NCBI GenBank assembly: GCA_023053575.1 | Contig: JAKZAP010000016.1 | Location: 19,238,030 to 19,302,029, forward strand | Direction of reading: 5' to 3' | Source of the DNA: Branchinecta lynchi | Taxonomy: Eukaryota > Arthropoda > Branchiopoda > Anostraca > Branchinectidae | DNA length: 64,000 nucleotides | Shown here: piece by piece, positions 20,093-32,650 of the stretch | How the letters are laid out: each line of letters opens with the position of its first letter | How positions within the stretch are numbered: position 1 is the stretch's first letter | Notes under the pieces: generated by a model | Database searches by the model: none | Told to the model about the DNA's origin: nothing | What the model saw: the letters and a program-made list of their open reading frames with translations, nothing else | Position numbers and translations under genes: made by a program

Positions 20093-23000
20093 CAGTCTAG
20101 AACACTCTTGTAATCACCCGCTCGTGCGGTTTCCTCTGATCTGGCCGTCTGGTAGTCTCCTGAACTTGCGGTTTCGCTCGTTACAGCCAAACCTCGTATC
20201 TCCGCCTTTTCCACCAATACGTCTACCCAGTAGCCGCCTGAGGTTGCGGTTCCGCCTGTCCTGGCGGTCAGTGTGTCCTCGTACAGATGCTAAAACTCCT
20301 TAGAGCGCGGTTCGGCTCTGATGATGGCATGGGGCTGTGTCATCTATGGGTCGTTTTATTCTGTCGAGGCTGCTGTACTATTTGGCGTCAGGTGTCGGCG
20401 CAATAGATCTAGCAAGGGGGTAACGACTTCTTTTTGTTCTAGGTGTACGTCTGTATGATCGCAGTCATCACGCACTTTTTTATTATGGATGTATTTAAGT
20501 AAAATTTTAACCGAGTTTGACGAATTATTGGCGTTCGGAACAGGACACCTGTTTAATTAGTTTGAAATTCGCTTTACTATCTTCTCTTCTCCCTTTCCGG
20601 AACTTGATGCGGTACGTCTCCTCCGTAATGGTGGGTTTCCACACTGCGTAAATTCCGAGCGTATTAGAGCTTTAAAATATTTCTAGCAATACAATAAAAG
20701 TGTCGCTACTTGAACGGCGCTACTTGAGCGCCGGACCAGACCACACAGGATACAGGTGAGTTGCCCACTTATTTCCGGGAATGTGGTGGCACGTGACTCG
20801 AACATGCTGAGAAAAGAGTTGGCGCTCGCTGAGTTCCAGCAGTTTAGGCATCGGATCAGAAACACCTTGTGCTCCATTCTGCTGTACCAGCATGCGTACC
20901 AGCATGCTATTCATCGTCGTCACAAGTTGATAATATTGAGCAGCATGCATGACGACTGGTGAACCGGAACCTGATATTTTGCTCGATTGGTGGGAATCAA
21001 CCTTAACCGACGAGTTTATAGTGCCACTAAATACTCGCTCGCCGTCACTCTTGGTACTGCGTGACGCCGCCTTAAGCGTAACTGATTTGCCTTCGCCGCT
21101 GCAATCTTCTCCGCCGTACTTTTGACTCACGATCGGCCTAGAATTTCCAACCGGGATGGAAGCCGCTCCGTCGAGTATTTAGATTGTCTTGCCTCCTTCT
21201 CGAATTGACTATCAGGATATGGTTTCGTTCTGGCCTACTTTAGTACGCAAAACAGTCGTCGAACCAAAACGAATCGGCGCTCCTATCGCAACTGCTGTCC
21301 CACCTGTTTGACCGCAAACAATAGCCTACTTGGAATTGTTCTTCCTGTTCAACAAACTTTTCCGCTTTAATTAACCCATAACACTTTAACAAATTAAAGA
21401 TTACGCAACTCCCGACTCAGGTCCTTGGACAACCGTAATCAAGTATCGGTTTGATTTTTGTCAGTTCCCAACCCGTGTGAAAAATTTCGCGCTCGTGAGA
21501 ATTAGTTAAGGGGACGCTAGTCCAAATCCATCATGACAGGCAGATTCAGAAAGGGTTTCGGTCGGTAAACAGGTCAAAGCAAAGGACTACTGTGCGATGT
21601 TTATCTGATTTTCACAGGTCATTAGAGGGAATTGGGTTTTACGCTGACTTCACATCGCAGTTGCATTACGTTTAGGGTTATTTCGGAGGGGGGGGGGGCC
21701 TCGGGTCGGATTAAAAAAGTAAAAGAGACAGATCAGAGGTTAACGGTTATAAAAACTTGCCTGTTTTTTTTTGGCTTGGGTCGCTTGAGACGCTAAGTCT
21801 TTCCAAATGCCAAGTTTCATTAAGAATCGATCATCCGTTCAGTAGCTATAAATGCCCCAAGATCCGGATTCCCCCTCCCTCCACGATGCTTGGATCGGGA
21901 AATCGACTATTTCCAGCCTAATCATTTGGGTGCTACTGATATGCCTGCCAAGCTTATGTAGCTTATGGAAGTGCACGGATTAGCAAAACCCGAACCGACA
22001 GACCGACGGACGGACAGACATTGTGATCGCCGACTTTGCCGAAGGGCAAGTGCCATAAAATGGTCCGTTGTTCTGAAAATTCTTCTGAAAAACAGTCTGT
22101 AAAAAATTAAGAGCCAGTCGATACATACCTCCCCTCCCCTAAAATTTTTGGCTAGTAACGCCTCCGGTGGTTACATTGTCAATTCAAAAATACAAGCTAC
22201 GTTAGAACTCGAATACTTAATTTTATGTATTTATCATCCGTCATTTCAAAAAGAAAATGACGGAGTACAAAAGTTGCATTTTTCATATTTATCAAATCTA
22301 ACGTGAACTAAAATTTGCCAAGTTTCATTAAGAATCGATCATCCGTTCAGTAGCTATAAATGCCCCAAGATCCGGATTCCCCCTCCCTCCACCCCCACCC
22401 CCCCCACGATGCTTGGATCGGGAAATCGACTATTTCCAGCCTAATCATTTGGGTGCTACTGATATGCCTGCCAAGCTTATGTAGCTTATGGAAGTGCACG
22501 GAGCAGTAAAACCCGAACCGACAGACCGACAGACATTGTGATCGCCGACTTTGCCGAAGGGCAAGTGCCATAAAATGGTCCGTTGTTCTGAAAATTATTT
22601 TAAAAACAGTCCGTAAAAAAATTAAGAGCCAGTCAGTAAATACCTCCCCTCCCCTAAAATTTGTGGCTAGTAACGCCTCCGGTGGTTACATTGTCAACTT
22701 AAAAATACAAGCTACGTTAGAACTCGAATACTTAATTTTATGTATTTATCATATGTCATTTCAAAAGGAAAATTTTTCGGATTTATCAAACTAACGTGAA
22801 CTTGCGAATGTTTAATCGGATTAAACAAGTCAAGTCTGATCCGATTAAACTTGAACTTGAAAACTATTACAAATCCTGTTTATTAACTGAATATTTCAAG
22901 GTGATTTATTAGACATTACACAGCTTGACGAGGACCCTTGCCAAGAAGGGCCGCAATATTGCTGTCAGAAGCACCGTAGCTGACCTATCCATTTTTAGCC

Positions 23001-23247
23001 ATTGTCTGAATGTAATTACAACAGTATACACCAACAACCTCCCCCCACAGAGGTCGTACCTGGTCCAGATCTCACATCTTACAATTCGGGCCGATGGCGA
23101 TTGTATTTGCCAGTTTTCACCCCATTATCTCTATCGGTTTGATTTATACATATGTTAATACATTTCTCGGACCCCCCCCCCATCCAACTACCATCTAAAA
23201 CCATCGCTCTAAAAGAAGGTACATAAATCTGTTTTCGCAACTATTCT
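20093..23247 (+). repeat. Left inverted arm of the 12.3-kb element
   Basis: It pairs with 30250-32419. It includes two direct, similar blocks (about 21800-22315 and 22316-22800), each with a piece of array family 2 (TTTGCCGAAGGGCAAGTGCC) and a GGCTAGTAACGCCTCCGG MITE end. A retroelement fragment is at about 22917-23000. Confidence 0.7.
20697..21190 (-). CDS. Left-arm-only segment with an unrecognised 136-codon ORF
   Basis: The minus-strand frame at 20720-21130 can be extended upstream to about 21178 without a stop. Residues include VTTMNSMLVRMLVQQNGAQG and TCHHIPGNKWATHLYPVWSG. The whole segment is absent from the right arm, where flanking arm sequences join directly. It could be a surviving exon of the element's own gene that was deleted from the other arm, or a captured host fragment. 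There is no ATG at the 5' edge of the frame, so if real it is more likely an internal exon. I recognise no domain. Confidence 0.3.
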
Positions 23248-23544
23248 CCTGAGCATCCCCATCTGAGTTTTTAATTATTCAAACCCATCTTGACTGTTAA
23301 TTATTCAAAAGAGCCGGACGAAGATAAGGGGTGTCGGAGCAAAGCAAGCAACGGAGTCGGCCGGTCTGCAAGTTTCGTAGCCTCAAGCTGGAGGGTATTA
23401 CCGCAAAGTTGGCAAAGGCTATTGAATTGTATTTTTCAGATTTGGGCAAGGGACGAGGGTAGATGAGGAAAAACAGGCAGGCAACATAAATACTAGAGAA
23501 AAAGAGAAATCTGATTCTACAAAATACTTGGGATTTCGTAAAAA

Positions 23545-24961
23545 ACAAGACCAAAGGTTTCGATGGGATCCCAAAAATTCAATATCTGATCCAGACAACT
23601 GGGTCTTTTCTTAGCCAGATCCGGTCTTCGCCAGACTCCTTGAACATTTTTACAATTAAAATTCAGAAACAGATTAAGGCCAAATAGCTAATCACCTGAG
23701 AAAACCAAGTTCAGATTTGGATTCAGCATGTGTGTTTACCCCTGTAAGTCATATCTGTTTTGACGAAAACTTCCTGTCACTTCTGCCAATTTCCCGGTTC
23801 CGGCCGAACTCCAGAACTACTTGTCCGGCGAAAAAAGAAAGCTCAAAGACGAAATCAGGGTATCTTCTTTCCCCGGTAATGAACATCTAATCAACTTCAA
23901 ATAGAAATTTAGCTTATAACAAATTTTCCGATTCCAGCCGGATTCCGGTCGAACTATATGTCCGGGTAAAATACGATTGTCACACAGGGACTCAGCATCT
24001 CTTCTTACCCCTAAATTGCTTGTCTAATCAACTAGAAATAAAACTTTGACTTCCAACTGTTTTCCGGTTTTGGCCGGATTCCGGACGAACTACATGTCCG
24101 GATAGAAACTTGTTTTCACATAAGTGTTCAGCATGTCTTCTTGCCCTAAATCGAATATCTAATCAACTCCAAATAAAACTTTTAATTTTGACAAACTTTC
24201 CGGTTTGGTCCGGATTCCGGTCGAAATACTTGTCCGTCGAGAAAATAGTTTTCACCATCTTCTTCAGCATGTCTCCCTACCTCTAAATCGAACATTTAAT
24301 CAACTTCAAATAAAACTTTTACTTTCAACAAACTTTCCGGTTTGGGCCGGATTCCGGGGGAAATACTTGTCCATCGAGAAAATAGTTTTCACCATCGTCT
24401 TCAGCATGTCTTCCTACCCCTAAATCGAACATCTAATCAATTTCAAATAAAAATTTTACTTTTAACAAACTTTCCGGTTTGGGCCGGATTCCGGGCGAAA
24501 TACTTGTCCCTTGAGAAAATTATTTTCACCATCGTCTTCAGCATGTCTTCCTACCACTAAATCGAACATCTAATCAACTTCAAATAAAACTTTTACTTTC
24601 AACAAACTTTCCGGTTTTGGCCGGATTCCGGGCGAACTACTTGTCCGATGACAAAATGGTTTTCACCATCGTGTTCAGCATGTCTTCTTACCCCATAATC
24701 GACTATCACATTAGCTGTTTCAAAATATTTTGTTTGTCCCTTAATTTGAATCCCCTCCCCCACCCCTAAATGTAGAGCTACAAAGCCCATCTACGAACTT
24801 GACTGGTCCGACGACCCAACGAACCCTCACACCAAGTTTCATCAAAATATCTCATTCCCTTCGAGAGTTATCGTGCTTACAGACGGACGGACGGACGGAC
24901 AGACGGACAACTTTTGCGATGTCATAGGTATCCCTCCACTTACGTTTTGGGATCCCAAAAA
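23545..24961 (+). mobile_element. Helentron-like family 1, copy d (full-length)
   Basis: The best-preserved copy. It starts AAGACCAAAGGTTTCGATGG and then GATCCCAAAAATTCAATATC. About six tandem units of about 137 bp follow (CCGGATTCCGG cores near 23938, 24073, 24211, 24347, 24484 and 24621), then GACGGACGGACGGACAGACG at 24883-24908. It ends at the TTTTGGGATCCCAAAA palindrome near 24945-24960. It lies in the centre of the 12.3-kb element. Open frames within it are translations of the tandem unit, not genes. Confidence 0.7.
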
Positions 24962-25547
24962 GGCATTAAGATAAACTTATTACATATTGGCCAAAGAAAA
25001 CTCGCGCTGAAGGAAATCGAAAATCTCGGCGCGGCAGAACCAGGTCCAAGCGGTGATAAAGGGGGTTTACCATATTGGATTATAACAATCTTACTTATGC
25101 TAAAAAATCATGCAAATGATTTCGTAAGAGTCAGTGCAGTGCCGTTATGCTTCCGTCATTTTAGTTTAACTTAGCTTGCACTCGAGGTTGCACTTTCTCG
25201 TGGTTAAACATAACCAAATTTAATTCTACAGAATCTTTGTCATTTTGTAGAGATTAGCGTAGTGCCAGGTCAGGAAGATGCGAATTACGTGCGTAGAGTA
25301 ATGCAAATTATTTTAAAATACTCGATTTAAGGGGCGAACAGAGTAAGCGAACTAGACGTATGGAAAAACACAGATTAACCACTACATATCACACAAAACT
25401 ACAAGTGTAAATAAATTTCGCAAAATGGGGAGGGTTTGCTCACTCCGAGAACGATATTCCGTAATCCGTACACAACGTGTCACGCCTGCAGGTGTTAGTG
25501 AGCTAATACGTCGACGGACTGAACCAATATTTGAATTTGGTTTGCTC

Positions 25548-25790
25548 AGATCAAGGAGTCTGGCGAAGACTGGATCTGGCAAAGACAAAACACAATTTCC
25601 TGTATCGAATATTAAATTTTTGGAATCCCATCGAAACCTTAGGTCTTGTTTTTAAGGTCGAGTTCGAATCCTCAGCATGAAATGGTGTACTCTGATGCGT
25701 ACCTAGCCCTTGATTTGGAATCGAATCCTTGCATGGCCCCGCGTATGCCGTACTATCATAATTAATAACCCACGGATGGAATCCTTCGTA
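25548..25790. repeat. Family 1 5'-end fragment and tRNA-like B box
   Basis: At 25548-25652 is a reverse-oriented 5' end of Helentron-like family 1 (CCCATCGAAACCTTAGGTC). Immediately after, GAGTTCGAATCC (about 25668) matches a Pol III B box and suggests a SINE or tRNA remnant. No A box is convincing. Confidence 0.35.
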
Positions 25791-25883
25791 GCCAATTATT
25801 CCGATCTTCTGTTTTCCAACGAACAACCAAACTGAACAATTTATCGGCCTTGGTAGCGCTACATAGTAGGCTACTCATTCACC

Positions 25884-26342
25884 TTGCTTGACCGAAGCCG
25901 GTGGGAGAAAGGGGGTGACGTGGGAGTCAAATTCGCAGCGCTGGGAGGCCTTTCATGCATGATGACGAATCTTGCCCACTGCTCACTGCTAGAGACTAAT
26001 TTTTTGAGTAATTATTTTGTGCTGAAAATGTCATACGTCCATTTTACAAGTAGAGAAAAGGTGACGGTTGATAAAGAAACTATGGGAGGAAGGGGGTGGG
26101 AGGAGGTAAATGTATTCGTGCATAGGATACGTCAGCTACGATGTTTTAGCAGCGATGTGTGGAGAGGCAAACAAAACTACCGCGGAAACAGTGTAAAGAG
26201 CTCAGCTACAAAGGGGTTGCCCATCCTCGATTTAACTGTACACCAATTTCCAGGGTGCAAATGCCGGCACCTGACTTTCCTTTTTTATAATATATATAAT
26301 ACTTTTCACCAGATCATTCTCTTGATTTCCAAGGGCCCATGA
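25884..26342 (+). other. Unrecognised 150-codon open frame
   Basis: The longest frame in the centre of the 12.3-kb element. It lacks an ATG at its 5' edge, has no recognisable motif, ends in a hydrophobic stretch read from AT-rich DNA, and is probably non-coding. Surrounding DNA (25790-26560) shows no other feature. Confidence 0.15.
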
Positions 26343-26564
26343 TCATTCTTATTTCAAGGGTATCGTTTATAATTAAATACAAGAAACCCAAGAATTTACA
26401 CATTCGTAAATTTCATCCTGTGACCCAGCCTTGCAAGTAATTCAACCCAAGCTCGTGAACATTGTAGACTTGCTTCATTCTTGGCCAATATCTGATGAAA
26501 TTTGTTTACATGTACATCAGAAATCATGGTTTATCACAATACTTAATTTGAAAAAATAACGCGG

Positions 26565-26713
26565 CTTGGCACCGGCACGCGCCACTTGGTGTGCGTCGTT
26601 TTTGGGAGTGAGCAACCCCTCGACATCTACTAGACCCGCTTGTCTATAGGTTGTTAAATAAATCAACAAATATTCCACATTGGGATCCCATCGAAACATT
26701 CGGTCTTGTTCTT
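26565..26713. repeat. SINE-body and family 1 fragments
   Basis: CACGCGCCACTTGGTG and the following GGGAG(T/G)GAG motif match the body of the tRNA-derived remnant at 45130-45190. At 26677-26713 is another reverse family 1 5' end (GGGATCCCATCGAAACATTC). Confidence 0.45.
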
Positions 26714-27840
26714 TCGGAAAGTACATTTTACAGTGGGGAATTAGAGCCCGCCAATCTAATTTAAAGTTTTAATCGAGGTTGTAGTTCCGTGGTGTAGTCT
26801 ACACTATCCCCCTGCTCCCCTTCAAACGTTGCCTTCCCTGCTCTCCAATTGCAATAATCACTATTTACTTCCCACGGCCCACCTGTTAAATGGACACGTA
26901 AATTTCCGACGTGTATTCACTGTTGTATCAGCGTAACCCACCCACTTTGCGCATTGCCACCCTATTCCCTCCCACATTGCGGGTTTGACTGGCATCGAAT
27001 GACAACAAGGGGTGAGTTGATACCGAATATCCTAGCTCAGGCTGGCGCCAGCCAGATTCTATATTTTGACGACTCGCGTATTTCTGTTAATCAAAGCTTA
27101 GGTGGAACACAAATGCTGAGAAGTTTTGGAACACAAACATTGAGAAGTAGTTTATAGGGTAGTCGATGTCGCTGAAAACGAATATCGTAGTGCGCGTTGC
27201 CGCAGCTGTTGCATTTCCGAGATGTAGGCTAAAACTCGTGTTGACTTGTCATCATTGTACATTTTTTCAAAGATACATAGTTGTCGAAATCCAATGTTAT
27301 CTTATATCATTCGAAAGGCCAAAGCGAGCTCTACAAGAATACGATTCATTCTCTATTATCTGATTAACTGTTCATTCTCTATTCACCATATTTTACAAAT
27401 AATGGTTACAAATTATCGCAAAAATTGCAAAGAAAGGCTCAGAACGCGGAATTTTTTTCAAGGTAATGAACTTTGGTATTCTCTAAGAAAATGAGTCCCA
27501 TTTGTTTCTTAACAATTTAAGCTGAAATTCAGTTTTTTATTTTTATTTACGAGGGTCTGCGACTTTTATGTGTGGTAGCCTACACCACTGAAATGAGCTT
27601 CATTACCAAGAAGTGGTATCTATATTATTGTGTTTACTCAAACAAAGGGTCAAATAAGACTTCCTAAATGTCGATCATTGATTCACAAAAATGAAATAAT
27701 GAAATTATGAAACTTAAGCCTCTCAGAGCAACCCAAAGTGCCATTATAAAAATACGAAGTTTTCACAATTTTTGGTATCTGGTCTCCTCGTGGCTTTCTT
27801 CTAAGGTCAGCTTAAACATGAAATTTCTATCTGGGGATTT
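26714..27840. other. No gene seen
   Basis: Several frames of 60-80 codons (26954-27494) are AT-rich and unrecognised. No repeats of other window segments found. Confidence 0.4.
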
Positions 27841-28470
27841 CGACCCTTCTTCACAAAGCTACTCCTCAGTCTGCAGCTAAAATTATGAAATACCGATTTT
27901 TTTTTAAATTGCAATGCCAATATCGTAAGGGTTTAAACTCGAAACCCATTGAGAAACTCGAGAGACGAGAAAATACGAAATTTGCAATTTTTGGTATGTC
28001 AGCCGTTCGCGGCAATGGTCCTCCTCGGATTTTTTGTCGGTCCTTTTTGGCAAGGGATCTTTTCAGGTCACTGGCAAAAATATGAAACTACGAAATTTAA
28101 CCCCCTCTAAATGTGACTTGAGCAACCCGAGGTCCAACTCCTCAAGCCGCAGCTAAAATAATCAATCAATCAATCAATCAATCTGTTTATTACCCGTCAA
28201 AAACAATGGAGGGTGTGTGGCCCTAGTGACGGAGTACAAAAAAAAAAAGGAGAAGAAAAAAAAAACAACAACAGACAATGCACGTAGGAAAACTTTACAC
28301 TAAACACAGCACAAACATAACTACAGATTACACGAAAAGCGAAGACCACTGGTGGTTCAGTTTACTAGCGGAAGATTTGAAATCCCGATAATGAAATGCC
28401 GATTTTTTTGTCGGCTCTTCTTGGCAGTGGTGCTCTTCAGGACATAGACAAAACACTCGAGAGCCGATGA
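27841..28470. mobile_element. Decayed retroelement ends and a LINE-type (AATC)n tail
   Basis: Diverged relatives of the CTTCTTGGCAAGGGTC signature occur at about 27845, 28047 and 28418. At 28160-28183 is an (AATC)n run followed by TGTTTATTACCCGTCAAAAA. Read on the minus strand this is a typical LINE 3' end with an (ATTG)n tail. No reverse transcriptase remnant is visible beside it. Confidence 0.45.
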
Positions 28471-29035
28471 GAAACTCACGAATCAGGGATTCGTGGTAAC
28501 TATCGAGTCCCAAAAATTATGCCGAATAATTTACCGAATCTCAATCCTGATACCGAATAATTTTGGACCGATAGCCCATTTGGTACTCTGTGTAGCTACC
28601 GAATCTCCATGAGTTGATGTTCGTATGGAAAAGTTGAGATACGGTTGATAGTGGCAAAAATACTGCCAGGAATTCCAGTCCACAAGGACATGACTCTGAT
28701 CGAACCATAAGATTCACTAGTCCAAGAGGGTAGGGACAAAAGTTATGGCAGACCGAGACAGACTGATGAACATGATGTGGCAACATTACTAAGGGATCTT
28801 CAAGTCTACTACTGTTAATTCGGCGTGCTTCACTGTCATAGTGATTGTGCAAAATACAATTGAAATTGTTGATTGTTTATGATTGTTTATTATTTGATTC
28901 CAAGGAATTACACTGGAGAAGTTTTTTTGGAGATCAAATTATTCAGCCACAGTGGGGGGAGTTGGAGGGGGAGTCCCGGAAATTTTGTGGCTCGACGATA
29001 CATTAATTAGGAAGCTTGCTGCTTCAGGCACTTAA
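28471..29035. other. No gene seen
   Basis: Unassigned sequence inside the 12.3-kb element. A short T/G-rich family 2-like piece (GGGGGGAGTTGGAGGGGG) lies near 28955. Confidence 0.35.
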
Positions 29036-30249
29036 AGGATGCAAAAAAAGAACCCTAAACGTAATGCAAATGCGATTTGAAGTCAGGGTCAAAACCCAAT
29101 TCCCTCTAATGACCTGTGAAACTCAGATAAACACTGCACAGTAGGAGTCCTTTCCTTTGACCTGTTTACCGACATTCGCAAGTTTTCGACATTCGTAAGT
29201 TGACGTTAGATTTGATAAATATGAAAAATGCAACCTTTATACTCCGTCATTTTCTTTTTGAAATGACGGATGATAAATACATAAAATTATGTATTTGAGT
29301 TCTAACGTAGCTTGTATTTTTGAAGGGACTATGTAACCACCAGAGGCGTTACTAGCCAAAAATGTTAGGGGAGGGGAGGTATTTACTGACTGGCTATTAA
29401 TTTTTTACGGACTGTTTTTCAAGAAAAAATCGACTGTTCTGACGAAAAATCGACTGATTTTCAGAAGAACGGACCATTTTATGGCACTTGCCCTTCAGCA
29501 AAGTCAAGCAAAGTCGGCGATCACAATGTCTGTCCGTCCGTCGGTCCGGGTTTTGCTACCTAGTGCAGTTCCAAATAAGCTAGGACAACGAAACGAAACA
29601 GCAGGCCCCAAATGATTAAGCTGGAAATAGTCAATTCCCCGATCCAAGCATCGCGGGGGGGGGGAGTGGAGGGAGGGGGAACCTGGATCTTGGGGCATTT
29701 ATAGCTACTGAACAGATGATCGAATCGTAATGAAACTTGGCATTTGGAAAGACTTCATGTCTCAGGCGACCCAAAGCCCCCCCCGCAAATAAAAAAAAAC
29801 ATGCAAAAATAACCGTTTTTATAAGCGTTCACCTCTGATCTGTCTTTTTACTTTGTTAATCCCTCCGAAATAAATGCTAAAAAGAAGCAGCCTAAACGTA
29901 ATGCAATGCGATTTGAAGTCAGCGTCAAAACCCAATTCCCTCTAATGACCTGTGAAAATCAGATAAACATCGCACAGTAGTCCTTTGCTTTGACCTGTTT
30001 ACCGACCGAAACCCTTTCTGAATCTGCCTGTCATGATGGGTTTGGACTAGCGTCCCCTTAACTAATTCTCACGAGCGCGAAATTTTTCACACGGTTGGGA
30101 ACGGATAGAATCAAACGGATACTTGATTACGGTTGTCCAAGGACCTGCCTCGGGAATTGCGTAATCTTTAATTTGTTAAAGGGTTGTGGGTTAATTACAG
30201 CGGAGAAGTTTGTTTAAGTGGAAGAACAAGCCCGAGTAGGCTATTGTAT
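29036..30249 (-). repeat. Extra partial copy of the right arm
   Basis: The segment repeats, in the same orientation, the order of blocks at about 30680-31700: the MITE end, the family 2 piece, the GACCTGTGAAAATCAG block, the ACTAATTCTCACGAGCGCG block and the TAGGCTATTGT junction. It abuts the right arm, so the right side has a tandem, more diverged second copy of the arm's inner half. Confidence 0.6.
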
Positions 30250-32419
30250 AATAGTTGCGAAAACAGATTTATGTACCTTCTTTTAGAGCGATGGTTTTAG
30301 ATGGTAGTTGGATGGGGGGGGGGGGGGCCGAGAAATGTATTAACGTATGTATAAATCAAACTGATAATGGGGTGAAAACTGGAAAATACAATGGTCATCG
30401 GCCCGAATTGTAAGATGTGAGATCTGGACCAGGTACGACCTCTGTGGGGGGAGGTTGTTGGTGTATAATGTTGTAATTACATTCAGACAATGGCTAAAAA
30501 TAGATAGGTCAGCTACGGTGCTTCTGACAGCAATATTGCGGCCCTTCTTGGCAAGGGTCCTCGTCAAGCTGTGTAATGTCTAACAAAATCACTTTGAAAT
30601 ATTCAGTTAATAAACAGGATTTGTAATAGTTTTCAAGTTCAAGTTTAATCGGATCAGACTTGACTTGTTTAATCCGATTAAACATTCGCAAGTTCACGTT
30701 AGTTTGATAAATCCGAAAAATTTTCCTTTTGAAATGACATATGATAAATACATAAAATTAAGTATTCGAGTTCTAACGTAGCTTGTATTTTTAAGTTGAC
30801 AATGTAACCACCGGAGGCGTTACTAGCCACAAATTTTAGGGGAGGGGAGGTATTTACTGACTGGCTCTTAATTTTTTACGGACTGTTTTTAAAATAATTT
30901 TCAGAACAACGGACCATTTTATGGCACTTGCCCTTCGGCAAAGTCGGTGATCACAATGTCTGTCGGTCTGTCGGTTCGGGTTTTACTGCTCCGTGCACTT
31001 CCATAAGCTACATAAGCTTGGCAGGCATATCAGTAGCACCCAAATGATTAGGCTGGAAATAGTCGATTTCCCGATCCAAGCATCGTGGGGGGGGTGGGGG
31101 TGGAGGGAGGGGGAATCCGGATCTTGGGGCATTTATAGCTACTGAACGGATGATCGATTCTTAATGAAACTTGGCATTTGGAAAGACTTAACGTCTCAAG
31201 CGACCCAAGCACCCCCCCCCAAAAAAAAAAAAAACATGCCAAAATAATCGTTTTTATAACCGTTAACCTCTGATCTGTCTTTTTTACTTTTTTAATCCGA
31301 CCCGAGGCCCCCCCCCCCCTCCGAAATAACCCTAAACGTTATGCAACTGCGATGTGAAGTCAGCGTCAAGACCTAATTCCCTCTAATGACCTGTGAAAAT
31401 CAGTTAAACATCGCACAGTAGTCCTTTGCTTTGACCTGTTTACCGACTGGAACCCTTTCTGAATCTGCCTGTCATAATGGGTTTGGACTAGCGTCCCCTT
31501 AACTAATTCTCACGAGCGCGAAATTTTTCACACGGGTTGGGAACTGATAAAAATCGAACCGATACTTGATTACGGTTGTCCAAGGACCTGAGTCGGGAGT
31601 TGCGTAATCTTTAATTTGTTAAAGGGTTATGGGTTAATTATAGCGGAAAAGTTTGTTGAACAGGAAGAACAATTCCAAGTAGGCTATTGTTTGCGGTCAA
31701 ACAGGTGGGACAGCAGTTGCGATAAGAGCGCCGACTCATTTTGGTTCGTCGAGTGTTTTGCGTACTAAAGTAGGCAAGAACGAAACCATATCCTGATAGT
31801 CAATTCGAGAAGGAGTATTGTATTGCTAGAAATATTTTAAAGCTCAAATACGCTCGGAATTTACGCAGTGTGGAAACCCACCATTACGGAGGAGACGTAC
31901 CGCATCAAGTTCCGGAAAGGGAGAAGAGAAGATAGTAAAGCGAATTTCAAACTAATTAAACAGGTGTCCTGTTCCGAACGCCAATAATTCGTCAAACTCT
32001 GTTAAAATTTTACTTAAATACATCCATAATAAAAAAGTGCGTGATGACTGCGATCATACAGACGTACACCTAGAACAAAAAGAAGTCGTTACCCCCTTGC
32101 TAGATCTATTGCGCCGACACCTGACGCCAAATAGTACAGCAGCCTCGACAGAATAAAACGACCCATAGATGACACAGCCCCATGCCATCGTCAGAGCCGA
32201 ACCGCGCTCTGAGGAGTTTTAGCATCTGTACGAGGACACACTGACCGCCAGGACAGTCGGAACCGCAACCTCAGGCGGCTACTGGGTAGACGTATTGGTG
32301 GAAAAGGCGGAGATACGAGGTTTGGCTGTAACGAGCGAAACCGCAAGTTCAGGAGACTACCAGACGGCCAGATCAGAGGAAACCGCACGAGCGGGTGATT
32401 ACAAGAGTGTTCTAGACTG
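30250..32419 (-). repeat. Right inverted arm of the 12.3-kb element
   Basis: Reverse complement of the left arm. It lacks the left-arm-only 20697-21190 segment (arm sequences join near 31815) and one of the two duplicated blocks. It ends GAGTGTTCTAGACTG before TSD CACCCTGT. Confidence 0.75.
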
Positions 32420-32650
32420 CACCCTGTAGCCTACTAGAAATGAGAATCGGCACAGGATAGGTAGTGTCCTATAGACAAGGGTGTCCTGAGGGGGAGTGGG
32501 GGTGAGGTACATTGCCCCCAGACATTTTGGGTATCCATTCAGTTTTCTCCAAAAGCCAGCAAAGCCGGGATGAGCATTTTATAAAATCTTTTTTCTGCAG
32601 TGTTGCCAAATTGTATTGTAATTCCATACTTCCATATGCCATATGACATG

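Larger units (their letters stand above)
20093..32419. mobile_element. 12.3-kb long-TIR element, hAT-type ends, 8-bp TSD
   Basis: The ends are CAGTCTAGAACACTCTTG and its exact complement, flanked by the perfect 8-bp repeat CACCCTGT (20085-20092 and 32420-32427). The inverted arms extend inward for about 3.15 kb on the left (20093-23247) and about 2.17 kb on the right (30250-32419). Over the outer 600 bp they differ at only a few positions. The left arm carries a 500-bp segment and a duplicated block missing from the right arm. The 7-kb centre holds other elements and unassigned DNA. No transposase is recognised. CAG ends with an 8-bp TSD fit hAT; the arm length is exceptional. Confidence 0.75.

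Noticed and set aside
20064..20303. Arginine/proline-rich frame of 79 codons
   Set aside because: It crosses the TSD and TIR border of the 12.3-kb element and is repeated in the opposite arm; not a gene.
24205..24560. Two overlapping open frames with similar peptides (IPxEILVxRENSFHH)
   Set aside because: They are translations of the 137-bp tandem unit of the Helentron-like copy; the same peptide appears in every unit and orientation, with no start context or domain.
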